Shown: piece by piece, positions 18,586 to 28,778 of the stretch
How positions within the stretch are numbered: position 1 is the first letter of the stretch
Layout of the letters: every line of letters starts with the position of its first letter
DNA from: Nocardia sp. NBC_01327
GTDB lineage: Bacteria; Actinomycetota; Actinomycetes; Mycobacteriales; Mycobacteriaceae
Assembly: GCF_035958815.1 (NCBI RefSeq)
Contig: NZ_CP108383.1
Coordinates: forward strand, 5,642,001 to 5,706,000
Length of the DNA stretch: 64,000 bases
Direction: 5' to 3'
The notes under the pieces: generated by a model
Told to the model about the DNA's origin: nothing
What the model saw: the letters and a program-made list of their open reading frames with translations, nothing else
Databases searched by the model: none
Position numbers and translations under genes: made by a program

Positions 18586-18601
18586 TGAGGGTGGGGATTG
18601 T

Positions 18602-19843
18602 TTATGCGCTTCGGTGGGTGTCGGTGTGGTCGCCGAAGGTGCGGGCTATTAGGGCGGCGCGGAGTTGCCAGAGGCCGGAGGTGGCGGTGGGGTCGAAACC
18701 TGTTAGTTGGCAGATGCGTTTGATTCGGTAGTCGACGGTGTTGGTGTGGATGTGCATTTGGCGGGCGGTGCGTTGGCGGTTGAGGTTGGTGCTTATGTGG
18801 CAGCGGAGGGTGTGTAGTAGTTCGGGGTGGGCGTCGAGGGGGTCCAGGAGTGCGCCTAGGGATTCTCGGCCTGGGCCGGGGCGGGTCAGTTGATATTCCA
18901 GTGCCATGTCGGCGAAGCGGTACAGGCCGGCTACGCATTCCAGGCGTTGGACCATATCCAGTAGTTCGTGTGCGCGGTCGGCGGCGGAGGGCACATCGAC
19001 CGGGGAGGCAATTACCACTGTGGCGGTGACGGGAATTCGTGCTGCTGCCGACAAATGGGCGAGCAATTCGTCCAGTCGATCCGCGATCGGCGCAGTCGCG
19101 GGGACGAGAATTGTCCCGCCGTCCACGCTCAGCAATGCCAGCGCGGTTTCGCCGCAGCGGGTGGCCAGTTCAGCTTGCAGGCGGCGCAGTTTGCGGCGGG
19201 CGACCACCTTGCCGTCGAGCATGGGGTGGCGCTCATCGGGATGCTCCGGAATATCCAGTGCCAGAACGCAATACTCGGCGGCGATGTCGATACCGCATTC
19301 GCGGGCCATCGTCGAGGTGGGGTGCCCGCCGAGCAGCGCGGAGGTGAGAGTGTGCACCGCGCTGTGGTGCTCGCTGACCACCGCCTTGTGTTCGCGCACG
19401 TAGGCGCGGGCGACTGTCGCGCTGATGGTGTCCAGCAGCTCCACCACCAGCTTCGCGCCGTCCATCAGATTGGTGTAATCCTGGGCCGTCGCACCGGAGG
19501 CGATGAGGTCCATGCCGAATTTGAACCCCTCGTGAATGGAGTGCAGGATCGTTTCGATCGGCACCCCCTCACGCGACCATCCGGCCGCGGCCTCCGACAG
19601 CCGCCCGGCCTTCGCCGGAATGTCCTGACCGTCGAGCATGCTCACGGCCAATTCCAGACAGACCCGGGTGACACTGGTGACGTCACCGGAGATGACATCA
19701 CCGGGCAGGGTCCCGCACGGGATCACATTGTCGATGAAATGTCCTACCAGCTGCTGAGATACGGTCCCGACGTCTTGCAGCGGGCCGGACATCGGCTTAC
19801 CGGAAACCGTCAGGCCCGCTCGAAGCGCTTCGTCGGTTGTCAT
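18602..19843 (-). CDS. PucR/CdaR family transcriptional regulator
   Basis: A 413-residue regulator with an N-terminal helical sensor region, a central CdaR GGDEF-like fold (about residues 170-300) and a C-terminal PucR helix-turn-helix (about 345-395, RQTARQMHIHTNTVDYRIKR-like with QRTARQMHIHTNTVDYR visible). These proteins respond to metabolites and control catabolic or lipid genes. The MmpL gene lies 204 nt upstream on the same strand. A 12-bp palindrome lies 42 nt upstream of the ATG. Its 3' end abuts the large inverted repeat. Confidence 0.88.
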   Translation of the reverse strand: MTTDEALRAGLTVSGKPMSGPLQDVGTVSQQLVGHFIDNVIPCGTLPGDVISGDVTSVTRVCLELAVSMLDGQDIPAKAGRLSEAAAGWSREGVPIETILHSIHEGFKFGMDLIASGATAQDYTNLMDGAKLVVELLDTISATVARAYVREHKAVVSEHHSAVHTLTSALLGGHPTSTMARECGIDIAAEYCVLALDIPEHPDERHPMLDGKVVARRKLRRLQAELATRCGETALALLSVDGGTILVPATAPIADRLDELLAHLSAAARIPVTATVVIASPVDVPSAADRAHELLDMVQRLECVAGLYRFADMALEYQLTRPGPGRESLGALLDPLDAHPELLHTLRCHISTNLNRQRTARQMHIHTNTVDYRIKRICQLTGFDPTATSGLWQLRAALIARTFGDHTDTHRSA

Positions 19844-19885
19844 CGTCGACTCCCTTCCGAGGTGATCTACCGCACGTTCACGGTG

Positions 19886-19897
19886 GAGTTCGAACTC
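19886..19897. promoter_or_regulatory. 12-bp palindrome upstream of PucR gene
   Basis: GAGTTCGAACTC is a perfect palindrome 42 nt upstream of the regulator start, a possible autoregulatory site. It is short enough to occur by chance. Confidence 0.3.
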
Positions 19898-20047
19898 TAA
19901 AGTGAAGATCAGCTCACCTTCTACTCCCTTTCGATCCGAACGATGATCGACCGCGAATCATGGTGATGGCCTGGGCAAAATGGGGTGAATGCACCAGTCT
20001 GGCCCTATGCGCCAGCGGCTGATGGCAAGAACTACTCAGCTTTTACT

Positions 20048-22282
20048 TCAGCTATTACTGCCGCGCCGCAGCCACTTCGGCGCCCACCAGCACCGATCAC
20101 CGAGCAGCGTCATGGCCGCCGGCACCAGCAGAATCCGCAGCACGGTCGCATCCAGGAACAGCGCGGCGATCATGCCGTAGGCGATGTACTGCATCATCAG
20201 CAGATCGGAGAAGGCGAACGCGCCGACCACAACCAGCAGGATCGCCGCGGCCGCGGTAATGATCCGGCCGGTGCGCACGGTGCCGATCCGCACCGCCTCG
20301 GTGGTGGACGCGCCCTCCGCCCGCGCCTCGGCGATGCGCGAGAGCAGGAAGACCTCGTAATCGGTGGACAGACCGTAGATTACGGCGACAACCACCACCA
20401 GGATGAGCGACATGATCGGCTGTGGCGTGAAGTTCAAGGCCTGCGCGCCATGCCCGTCGACGAAGACCCAGGTCAGAATCCCCAGTGTGGCACCGAGACC
20501 GAGCAGGTTGAGCACCGCCGCCTTGAGCGGCAAGACCAGCGAGCCGAACGCCAGGAACATGAGCACAGTGGTCGCCGACAGCACCAGCAGGAGCATCAAC
20601 GGCATACGGTCCATCAGCGTCCGAAGACTATCGCGCTGAACAGCCGGTGATCCACCGACCAGCACCGTCGTACCTGGCGGTGCGGCTATCGAGCGCAGGC
20701 TGTCGATGGTGGCCGCCGCATCGTGCGGATCGAGTAGGGGCGCCTCCGTGGTGAAGACATCCGGCTCGGTACCACTGCGCCGGGGCACTCCGAAGTGAGC
20801 CGCCAGGCCGGGTGCGTGGTTCGCCTGGTCCCACACCGTGCCGGCGTCGCGTGGATCACCCGTGCGAATGATCAACTGCACCGGATCGATCCGCCGCAGC
20901 GGAAACAGTTCGTCGAAATGCTGCTGGGCAACGCGGGTGGGATGCTGTGGCGGCAGGAAGAGTTCACTCACACCGCCGAACCTGATATCCGCGACCGGTG
21001 CGATGAGCAGCAGCAAACCCGCGCACACCGGAATCAGCACGGCGAGTGGATGTTTCACGACACATCCGATGACGCGGTGCCACAGCGCTCCGGAGCGCGG
21101 CCCGGTCGCCCGGAACCAGCGCACCCCGAGCAGGTCCACTCGGCGGCCGAGGACACTCAGCAGCGCGGGTAGCACGGTCACCGCGGTGAGCGCGGCCAGG
21201 GCGACGGTCACCATCGCGCCGTAGGCGAACGAGCGCAAAAAGTTCTGCGGAAACAGCAGGACACCGCTGCTCGCGACAATGACGATGATCGCGGAGAACA
21301 CCACGGTGCGCCCGGCGGTCGATACCGAGCGCCGCACCGCGTCCTGCACCTCACATCCGCCCGCCAGCTCCTCGCGGAAGCGGCTCACGATGAACAATCC
21401 GTAGTCCACCGCAAGGCCGAGCCCGATCATCGAAACCACCGGGGAAGCAAAGGAATTCACCGCGACCACCGAGGTGAGCACACGCAGCACGCCCCAGGCG
21501 GCGAGCACGGTGAGGCCGCCCGCGAACAGTGGCAGTGCCGCCGCCACGACCCCGCCGAAGAGGAAGAACAGCAGCACCGCCACCGCCGGGATGGCAAGCA
21601 ATTCCATCCGCCGCTGGTCATCGGTCATGGTGTCCGTCAGTGCCGCACCGACGGCCTGTCCGCCCGCGACCTCCATATCGACCCCCGGCAGCCGGAAGGC
21701 GTCGGCGACCCGGTGGAAATTGCGGATGAGCGCGGTGTCGTCCTCGCCCGCGATCGCGACGGAGGCGAAGGCCGCACGCCGGTCGCCCGTGCCGAAGATC
21801 GACCGTTGCGCCACACCGGTTTCGGTGGGCCAGTACGCACCGTTGATCTTGGCGATCTCCTCCGGATGGCGCTGCGGCAGGCTGTTGAGATAGCCCGTGA
21901 CGGTCCGTGAGAAGTCCGGGTCATCGATCGTCCTACCGGTCGGAGCCCGGAACAGCAGAATCACATCGCCGGTGTGATCCCGGCCGAAGGCCTGATTCCG
22001 CAGGCTCATCGCCCGCACCGATTCCGATCCCGGATCGTCCCAGCCGCCCGAACTCAGATGATCCGGCAGCCCGAGGCCGTACCCGCCGAGCGCGAGCAGC
22101 CCGGCGACCATGACACCGAGCACCAGAAAACGCCGCCGGACCACGAATTCTCCCCAGCGTGCGAAGCCGATGAACAATGGCCACTCCCAGCGTCGTTCGA
22201 ATCGCGTGCCGATGCTACGGCCGATCACGACCGGATGAATTCCCGCAACAGGCGATTCGTGGCCGCTCACAGTCGGAGTCAC
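20048..22282 (-). CDS. MMPL family (RND) lipid transporter
   Basis: A 744-residue membrane protein with the RND-repeat plan: one transmembrane segment near residue 52-72, a periplasmic domain, five segments (about 230-365), an intervening segment, second periplasmic domain, then five more (about 560-725). The proton-relay Asp-Tyr pairs are present in both halves: D293/Y294 (LAVDYGLF) and D641/Y642 (LSTDYEVF). MmpL proteins export lipids built by neighbouring PKS/Pap genes, and this one diverges from a MAS-like PKS with 178 nt between starts. The GTG start is uncertain; internal alternatives exist before the first membrane segment. Confidence 0.9.
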   Translation of the reverse strand: MTPTVSGHESPVAGIHPVVIGRSIGTRFERRWEWPLFIGFARWGEFVVRRRFLVLGVMVAGLLALGGYGLGLPDHLSSGGWDDPGSESVRAMSLRNQAFGRDHTGDVILLFRAPTGRTIDDPDFSRTVTGYLNSLPQRHPEEIAKINGAYWPTETGVAQRSIFGTGDRRAAFASVAIAGEDDTALIRNFHRVADAFRLPGVDMEVAGGQAVGAALTDTMTDDQRRMELLAIPAVAVLLFFLFGGVVAAALPLFAGGLTVLAAWGVLRVLTSVVAVNSFASPVVSMIGLGLAVDYGLFIVSRFREELAGGCEVQDAVRRSVSTAGRTVVFSAIIVIVASSGVLLFPQNFLRSFAYGAMVTVALAALTAVTVLPALLSVLGRRVDLLGVRWFRATGPRSGALWHRVIGCVVKHPLAVLIPVCAGLLLLIAPVADIRFGGVSELFLPPQHPTRVAQQHFDELFPLRRIDPVQLIIRTGDPRDAGTVWDQANHAPGLAAHFGVPRRSGTEPDVFTTEAPLLDPHDAAATIDSLRSIAAPPGTTVLVGGSPAVQRDSLRTLMDRMPLMLLLVLSATTVLMFLAFGSLVLPLKAAVLNLLGLGATLGILTWVFVDGHGAQALNFTPQPIMSLILVVVVAVIYGLSTDYEVFLLSRIAEARAEGASTTEAVRIGTVRTGRIITAAAAILLVVVGAFAFSDLLMMQYIAYGMIAALFLDATVLRILLVPAAMTLLGDRCWWAPKWLRRGSNS

Positions 22283-22460
22283 CGGCCTTTGTGCCCTGGA
22301 TCAACGTTCGAATTCCGGCGGACGAAATCCCTGGCAGCGCACGTACTATCGGCCCACAACCCTGCACCGGCGCATCGGGTAAACGAAACCGTGCACAGCT
22401 GGGCGATTCTTCCGCTGTCCCCTCGGGCGAACGGCGGTGCCACAATTCGGGAGGAAACGC

Positions 22461-25400
22461 ATGTCGGATATCGCCGTCGTCGGTATCGGCTGCCGTTATG
22501 CCGGCGGAATCGATTCACCGGAGAGTTTCTGGGAATTCGTTGTCGACAAGCGGGACGCGGTCGTCGATATTCCGGCAACCAGGTGGGATTATCGGCGCTG
22601 GTACGACCCGGACCGGCGCACACCCGCGCGCAGTTACACCAAGCGCGGGGCGTTCCTGACCACCGATCCGTGGGAGTTCGATCCCGATTTCTTCGGCATC
22701 TCCCGGCGCGAGGCCGTCGGACTCGATCCGCAGCAGCGGTTACTGCTCGAGGTCACCTGGGAGGCGCTCGACGATGCGGGTGTGGCCGGGCGCGCCTCGG
22801 GGGCGGCGGTCGGGGTGTACGTCGGCGGGTTCGTGGTCGACCAGTCGGTGGTCGGCGTGGTCGGCCCCGCGCTGCCGCATGTCGACATGCACACCGCCGC
22901 CAGCGCGTCCTACACCATGCTGTCGAATCGAATTGCGTACGCGCTCAACCTGACCGGCCCCGCGCTCACGGTGGATACGGCGTGCTCGTCCTCCCTGGTC
23001 GCCGTGGATCTGGCGTGTCAGTCCCTCGAGCGCGGTGATTGCACGGTCGCGCTGGCGGGCGGGGTGAACGTCATGCTGCAGCCGGAGACGTTCGTGATGA
23101 TGTGCAAGGGCGGATTCCTGGCCGCGGACGGCCGCTGCAAATCCTTCGACGCCGCCGGTGACGGATACGGGCGCGGCGAGGGCGGCGGCATGGTCGTGCT
23201 CAAGCGGCTGAGTGACGCGGTGCGCGACGATGATCGCATCTACGCGGTGATCAAGGCGAGCGGCACCAACCAGGACGGGCGCACCACCGCCATTACGGTG
23301 CCCAATGCGACCTCGCAGGAGGCCCTGGCCCGAACCGTCTGCGCCCGTGCGGGATTGGCGCCGGAGGACATCACCTACGTGGAAGCACACGGCACCGGGA
23401 CACCGGTCGGCGACCCGATCGAACTGCGGGCGCTGGGCAGCGTCTACGGCGTGGCGCCGGGCCGTACCAGCACACTCGGCGTCGGGTCGCTCAAGGCCAC
23501 GCTCGGCCACACCGAGGCCGCCTCCGGTGTCGCCAGCATCATCAAATCCGCACTCGCACTGCGACATCGAACGATACCGCCGCAGGGCTGGTTCGAGACC
23601 GCCCATCCGGACATCCCCTTCGCGTATCTGAACCTGCACGTCCAGCTCGACCCCGAGTGGGTCGGCCCGGAGGTCGAGCGAATGACCATCGCCGTCAACG
23701 GTTTCGGCTACGGCGGCACCAACGCGCACGTGATCATGCAGGAGTTCCCGGCCGAGGCGGCCACAACTCCGGTCGCGCCCCGGCACTTCGGGGTGCTGCC
23801 GATCTCCGGCCGCAGCCCGGCGGCGGTACGCGAACTGGCGGGCCGCTTCGCCGATCTGCTGGCCGGCGGCGCCGATCCGGGCCACCTCGCGGAGGCGGCG
23901 TGGACGCGGATGGCGCATCATTCCTTCCGCACCGGGGTGCTCGTCGGGGACGACCTGGTGCGGGATCTGCGCCGCTACGGCGCGGGTGACGGCCGGGACG
24001 CGGTGCGCACCGTCGCGCATCGCGTCGCCGAGCCGGTATTCGTCTTCTCCGGCATGGGTCCGCAGTGGTGGGGCATGGCACGCGAACTGCTGTGTGCCGA
24101 AGGCATATTCGCGGCCACGGCGCGACAGGTGGATACCGCGTTCCGGGCAGTATCGGGCCGGTCGATCATCGAGGAGCTGCTGCGGCCCGAAGCACAGTCG
24201 CGGATGAGTGCCACCGAGATCGCGCAGCCTGCCAATTTCCTCGTCCAGGTGGCGCTGGTGGCCGCACTGGCCGAGTTCGGCATCGCGCCCGCCGCCATTG
24301 TGGGGCACAGCGTCGGTGAGGTGTCGGCGGCCTATGTGGCGGGGGTACTTTCGCTCGAGGACGCCGTGACGGTCGCCTATCACCGGGCCAGGTTGCAGGC
24401 CACCACGGCCGGATCGGGCGGCATGCTCGCGGTCGGGCTCACCGCCGAACAGGCGCACGCGCTCGTCGACAATGATCCGCGCGTGGACATCGCGGCGATC
24501 AACAGCGCCGGTTCGCTCACCCTCTCCGGCGAAGTGGACCGGCTCGACGAGATCGCCGAACAACTCACCGACGACGGTATTTTCGCCCGCCGCCTGCGCG
24601 TGGAGGTGCCCTATCACAGCCGATTGATGGACCCGATCCTCGCGGAATTGCGAACCGCCCTGGCCCAGCTGACAGTTCGGCGACCCGTCCTGCCGCTCTA
24701 CTCGACCGTGACCGGTGAGGCGGTGACCGCCGCGAGCTGGGACGCCGAGTACTGGTGCGCCAATGTTCGCCAGCCGGTGCGTTTTTCGGCGGCGATCAGC
24801 GCGCTCATCGCCGCCGACAGTCAGGTATTCCTGGAGATCGGCCCGCATCCGGTGCTGTCGGGCAATATCCGGGAACTGCTCCTGGGCGCCGGCGATACCG
24901 GGGTCACCGTGGCGACTCTCGATCGCAAGCAACCAGATTCGGTGAGTCTGCGGCAGACCCTGATCGGTCTCTACAGTGCCGGGGTCCTCGATACCGAGGT
25001 CCTGTTCCCGGCCGATCGGCCACCCACGCCGCATCTCCCACTCCCCCGCTATCCGTGGCAGCGCACCCGATTGCATTCCGCGCTACCGCTTTTCGAACAG
25101 ATGCGGATGGGCACGCCGGGCGGTCACGTCATGCTCGGCGATCCGGATCTGGAGGGCAGGCCCGGATGGTTGCTGCAGATCGGGTCCGAGAATCTGCCGT
25201 GGGTCGCCGACCACGTGGTCGCGGGTACCCGAATCCTGCCCGGCGCAGCATATCTGGATGCGGCGCTCAGCGCGGCCGCGAGCAGGCAGGGCGGCACCCG
25301 GGTGGCCCTGGACAATGTGCGCTTCGTCGCTCCGCTGATCATGGCCGGGCCCGATGTGCCGCTGCTGGAGACCAGCATCGAGGATTCCAGCGGCCGATTC

Positions 25401-28400
25401 CTGATTCGATCCCGCAGCGCGACCGGATCGGTGTGGACCGTGAACGCGACCGGACGCCTGCTCACCGGCAGCTATGAATCATCCAAAATCGAACCACCCC
25501 ATATAGATTCCGAGGTGGAGCTCGATCCCGAACTGTTCTATGCCGCACTGGCGGCCCGCGGCCTGCAGTACGGTCCGGCCTTCCGGCGGGTGACCTCCGT
25601 GCGGGCCAGCGCCGATGCCGTGGTCGCCACCGTCGACGGCACCATCGTCACCGGCTCCGGGCATCTCGCACACCCGGCGGTGGTGGACGCGGCCATGCAG
25701 ACCGTCGCGCTGCTGTTCGCCGACGCGAGTCTCGGCGAGGGCGCCATGGTGCCGGTCGGGGTGGACGGGGTCCGGCTGTACGGCCCACTGCCGGAACAGG
25801 TCACCGTGGTCACCCGCCGCGATCCCTCGTCCGCGCTGCGCGCCCATGTGGATCTGCTGGACGGCGACCGGAACCTGTGCCTGCAATTGGTCGGCGTGCG
25901 CATCGGTGCGCTCAGCCCCGGGGCGGGTCCACTGCACCGCATGGTCGACTTCTTCTACGCCGACACCATGGAGCAGCGCGACCGGATCGATCCGAGCGCC
26001 CTGCGCACCGCGGAGACGACCTGCACGATCGTGGTGGGCCTGGGACGGCCGCCGCGCGCCGAACGGCTGGCCTCGGTCCTGCTCCACTCCCGATATCTGC
26101 CCGCCGAACCCGAGGACGAGACGCTCGAGGCCGACCTCACAGAACAATTGGTCGCCGCCGCCGCGGAACCCGGTGTGCGGCAGGTGCACGTCTGCGTGGT
26201 CGCCGGCGCGGTGCCCGACGATATCGCGGCGCTCTGGACGCTCAAGCGAATCGCCGTCACCGTCGAGGAATTCGCCGCCGCGAACGACACCGGCGAGGCG
26301 CTGTCCGCCGGGGACGGCCCCTGCTACGCCACCCTCGTCACCGAGAGCGCGTTCACACTGCCCGCCAGTCCGGTGGCGCCGAACTCGGCGCATGCCGCGC
26401 TCGCCGGGGCGCGGCGGGTCCTGCTCAACGAGCAACTGCGACTGCGCTGGCGGCTGATCGATACCGAGCCCGGCATTCCGCTCATCGATTTGATCACCGA
26501 GCTGTCGGTGCCGGGCGCGTTCTCACTCGACGACTCCGACGAGGTGCTGCTGCGCGCCGGCAAGCGCTGGGCTCCCGTGGTGACCCGCCCGCTGCAACAG
26601 CGTGTCGACGCCCTGGATACCGCTGCGCCGCTGGCTGATCCGGACGCCGCGTTCGGACTCGAGGTGCCGCGGTCACGGCTGCTGTCGGCACTGGCGTGGC
26701 GCGGCTGCCCACGGCCGGACCCCGGGCCCGGCGAGGTCGAGGTGCGCATGCGGGTGATCGGGCTCAACTACAAGGATCCGCTCAAGGTGATGGGCATCCT
26801 CGGGGAAAGAGAGCTGGCCGCAACATTTTTCGGCACCAAGCCGGGTATGGAGGGCGTGGGCACCGTCGAGCGAGTCGGCCGGGGTGTCACCGGACTTGTG
26901 ATCGGCGATCAGGTGGCCGTGGCCGCCAAGGACATGATGCGCCGGTTCCGGATCGTGAACGAGCGCCTGGCGATCCGGCTGCCGCTCGGTGCGCAGCCCG
27001 AATTGTGCACCAGCACCACCTCATTCGGCACCGCCGAGTACGCGCTGCACGATCTGGCGCGGCTGCTGAAGGGCGAGACAGTGCTGATCCACGGCGCCGC
27101 GGGCGGGGTGGGCTCGGCCGCCATCCAGGTCGCGAAGGCGCTGGGGGCGCGCATCATCGGCACGGCGAGCACCGATGAGCGGCGGGCCCATATCCTCGCC
27201 CTCGGCGCGGATCATGCCCTCGCCTCGCGCTCGCTGAACTTCGCCGACGATGTCCTGGCGCTCACCGACGGCGCGGGCGCCGAGGTGGTGCTCAGCACCG
27301 CACCCGGTGAGATGCTGCGCCAGAACTTCCAGGCGGTGGCCGAATTCGGCAGGATAGTCGAGATCGGCAAGGCCGACATCTACACCGGCGGACTGCTGGA
27401 ACTGGCCAATTTCGACAAGAATCTGAGCTACTTCTCCGTCGATCTGGATCGCATGTGCGCCGTCCGCCCGCTGCAGCTGGCGGAGCTGCTGCGCCGGGTC
27501 TACGACAAGATGGAGACCGGCGTCTACCGGGCACTGCCGTACGAGCTGTTCGAAACCCATGAGGTGGCACAGGCTTTCGACGAGGTCATTCGGTCCACGC
27601 GGTCGGCGCGCGTGGCCCTGCGAATGGATTCGCCCGCCCCGCCGGTGCGGCCGCTGCTGCCGGAGGTCGAGATCGGCCCCACGGCAACGTATCTCATTAC
27701 CGGGGGCTTCGGCGGTTTCGGCCTGGCCACCGGGCGCTGGCTGGTCAGCAAGGGTGCGCAGCGGCTGGTACTGGTGGGCCGCAGCGGAGCGGCCACGGCG
27801 GCGGCCCGCCAGCAGATCGCGGCCTGGCGGGCGCTGGGTGTGCGCGTCGCCGAGGAATCGGCCGACGTCACCGATGCCGACGCGGTCGCGGCCGTTGTCG
27901 CGCGGGCACATACCGCCGACTATCCGCTGCGCGGCATCTTCCATACGGCAGGCGCGGTGTCCGACAACAGGATTGCGGCAATGAACCTCGAGCAGTTGAC
28001 CCGGGTCTATCGGCCCAAGGTGCACGGGGCGCGGGCCCTGCACCGGGCGGTGACCGAGGCGGGCATCACGCTCGACATGTTCGTGCTGTACTCCTCCGGC
28101 GGATCCATGTTCGGCATCTTCGGCCAGTACAACTACTGCGCGGCCAATGTGGCGGTGGAGGCGCTGGCCGAGCGGTGGGCCCGCGCGGGCATACCGGCGA
28201 TATGCCTCGGCTGGGGTCATATGTCCGGCGCGACCGGCGGTATGGCGGCCGAGGACAAGGTGTCGAAATATCTCGACCTGGTCGGCTTCGCGCCGATCGA
28301 TATGGCGGACGGTACCGCGTATCTGGAGCAGTCGCTGCGACTCGGGGTGACCCGGGCGGCGATCATTCCCACCGACTGGGGCAAGCTCACCGCCGCCTTC

Positions 28401-28778
28401 CCGCAGATGGCACGGACCGGACGGCTGGCCGCGCTGGTGGCGTCCTCGGTGCAGGACAATTCGGCGCTGGCCCAATTGAAGTCCGAGCTCAACGGCCTCG
28501 AGGAGGGCAAGCGCGGGCAGGCCGTGGCGCGCATGCTCGCCGATCAGCTGGCGGTGGTGATGGGCGTGGCGCCGGAATCGATCGATCTGACCGTTCCGGT
28601 GCCCGAGCTCGGCCTCGATTCGCTCATGGCCGTCGAATTCGGCGCCCGGGTGGGCAAGCAGCTCGGCATCGAGCTGATGGCCTTGCAGATGGGGCGTTCG
28701 TTCAGCCTGCAGCAGGCCGGGCCGAAGGTGGCCGAACTGATTCTCGCCACCGGCGAGCCGATCGGGGCGCGGCTGTGA
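22461..28778 (+). CDS. MAS-like type I polyketide synthase (KS-AT-DH-ER-KR-ACP)
   Basis: A 2105-residue fully reducing PKS, close in length and order to mycocerosic acid synthase (2111 aa). KS: C175, H310, H350. AT: GHSVGE with S617; the specificity motif reads VPYHS, neither the malonyl HAFH nor methylmalonyl YASH form. DH: H918 (DHVVAGTRILP) and D1076. A non-catalytic spacer (about 1150-1410) precedes ER, with N1436 (NYKDP) and the NADPH loop at 1544-1551. KR: TGGFGGFG at 1747-1754, S1879, Y1892. ACP: GLDSL with S2054 for phosphopantetheine. All domains look intact, so it should extend an acyl starter by several fully reduced, probably methyl-branched units. ATG follows GGAGGAAACGC. The stop overlaps the MFS start. 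Confidence 0.93.
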   Translation: MSDIAVVGIGCRYAGGIDSPESFWEFVVDKRDAVVDIPATRWDYRRWYDPDRRTPARSYTKRGAFLTTDPWEFDPDFFGISRREAVGLDPQQRLLLEVTWEALDDAGVAGRASGAAVGVYVGGFVVDQSVVGVVGPALPHVDMHTAASASYTMLSNRIAYALNLTGPALTVDTACSSSLVAVDLACQSLERGDCTVALAGGVNVMLQPETFVMMCKGGFLAADGRCKSFDAAGDGYGRGEGGGMVVLKRLSDAVRDDDRIYAVIKASGTNQDGRTTAITVPNATSQEALARTVCARAGLAPEDITYVEAHGTGTPVGDPIELRALGSVYGVAPGRTSTLGVGSLKATLGHTEAASGVASIIKSALALRHRTIPPQGWFETAHPDIPFAYLNLHVQLDPEWVGPEVERMTIAVNGFGYGGTNAHVIMQEFPAEAATTPVAPRHFGVLPISGRSPAAVRELAGRFADLLAGGADPGHLAEAAWTRMAHHSFRTGVLVGDDLVRDLRRYGAGDGRDAVRTVAHRVAEPVFVFSGMGPQWWGMARELLCAEGIFAATARQVDTAFRAVSGRSIIEELLRPEAQSRMSATEIAQPANFLVQVALVAALAEFGIAPAAIVGHSVGEVSAAYVAGVLSLEDAVTVAYHRARLQATTAGSGGMLAVGLTAEQAHALVDNDPRVDIAAINSAGSLTLSGEVDRLDEIAEQLTDDGIFARRLRVEVPYHSRLMDPILAELRTALAQLTVRRPVLPLYSTVTGEAVTAASWDAEYWCANVRQPVRFSAAISALIAADSQVFLEIGPHPVLSGNIRELLLGAGDTGVTVATLDRKQPDSVSLRQTLIGLYSAGVLDTEVLFPADRPPTPHLPLPRYPWQRTRLHSALPLFEQMRMGTPGGHVMLGDPDLEGRPGWLLQIGSENLPWVADHVVAGTRILPGAAYLDAALSAAASRQGGTRVALDNVRFVAPLIMAGPDVPLLETSIEDSSGRFLIRSRSATGSVWTVNATGRLLTGSYESSKIEPPHIDSEVELDPELFYAALAARGLQYGPAFRRVTSVRASADAVVATVDGTIVTGSGHLAHPAVVDAAMQTVALLFADASLGEGAMVPVGVDGVRLYGPLPEQVTVVTRRDPSSALRAHVDLLDGDRNLCLQLVGVRIGALSPGAGPLHRMVDFFYADTMEQRDRIDPSALRTAETTCTIVVGLGRPPRAERLASVLLHSRYLPAEPEDETLEADLTEQLVAAAAEPGVRQVHVCVVAGAVPDDIAALWTLKRIAVTVEEFAAANDTGEALSAGDGPCYATLVTESAFTLPASPVAPNSAHAALAGARRVLLNEQLRLRWRLIDTEPGIPLIDLITELSVPGAFSLDDSDEVLLRAGKRWAPVVTRPLQQRVDALDTAAPLADPDAAFGLEVPRSRLLSALAWRGCPRPDPGPGEVEVRMRVIGLNYKDPLKVMGILGERELAATFFGTKPGMEGVGTVERVGRGVTGLVIGDQVAVAAKDMMRRFRIVNERLAIRLPLGAQPELCTSTTSFGTAEYALHDLARLLKGETVLIHGAAGGVGSAAIQVAKALGARIIGTASTDERRAHILALGADHALASRSLNFADDVLALTDGAGAEVVLSTAPGEMLRQNFQAVAEFGRIVEIGKADIYTGGLLELANFDKNLSYFSVDLDRMCAVRPLQLAELLRRVYDKMETGVYRALPYELFETHEVAQAFDEVIRSTRSARVALRMDSPAPPVRPLLPEVEIGPTATYLITGGFGGFGLATGRWLVSKGAQRLVLVGRSGAATAAARQQIAAWRALGVRVAEESADVTDADAVAAVVARAHTADYPLRGIFHTAGAVSDNRIAAMNLEQLTRVYRPKVHGARALHRAVTEAGITLDMFVLYSSGGSMFGIFGQYNYCAANVAVEALAERWARAGIPAICLGWGHMSGATGGMAAEDKVSKYLDLVGFAPIDMADGTAYLEQSLRLGVTRAAIIPTDWGKLTAAFPQMARTGRLAALVASSVQDNSALAQLKSELNGLEEGKRGQAVARMLADQLAVVMGVAPESIDLTVPVPELGLDSLMAVEFGARVGKQLGIELMALQMGRSFSLQQAGPKVAELILATGEPIGARL

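Noticed and set aside
18486..18938. A Pro/His/Arg-rich 150-codon reverse frame overlapping the PucR gene end and the inverted repeat
   Set aside because: Composition is aberrant, and it is an out-of-frame reading of the PucR coding sequence continued into the repeat.
22740..25076. A 778-codon open frame on the reverse strand across the PKS KS-AT region
   Set aside because: It is antisense to intact, motif-bearing PKS domains. Long antisense frames are expected from GC-rich codon bias, and the sequence is low-complexity Arg/Gly/His-rich with no family motif.
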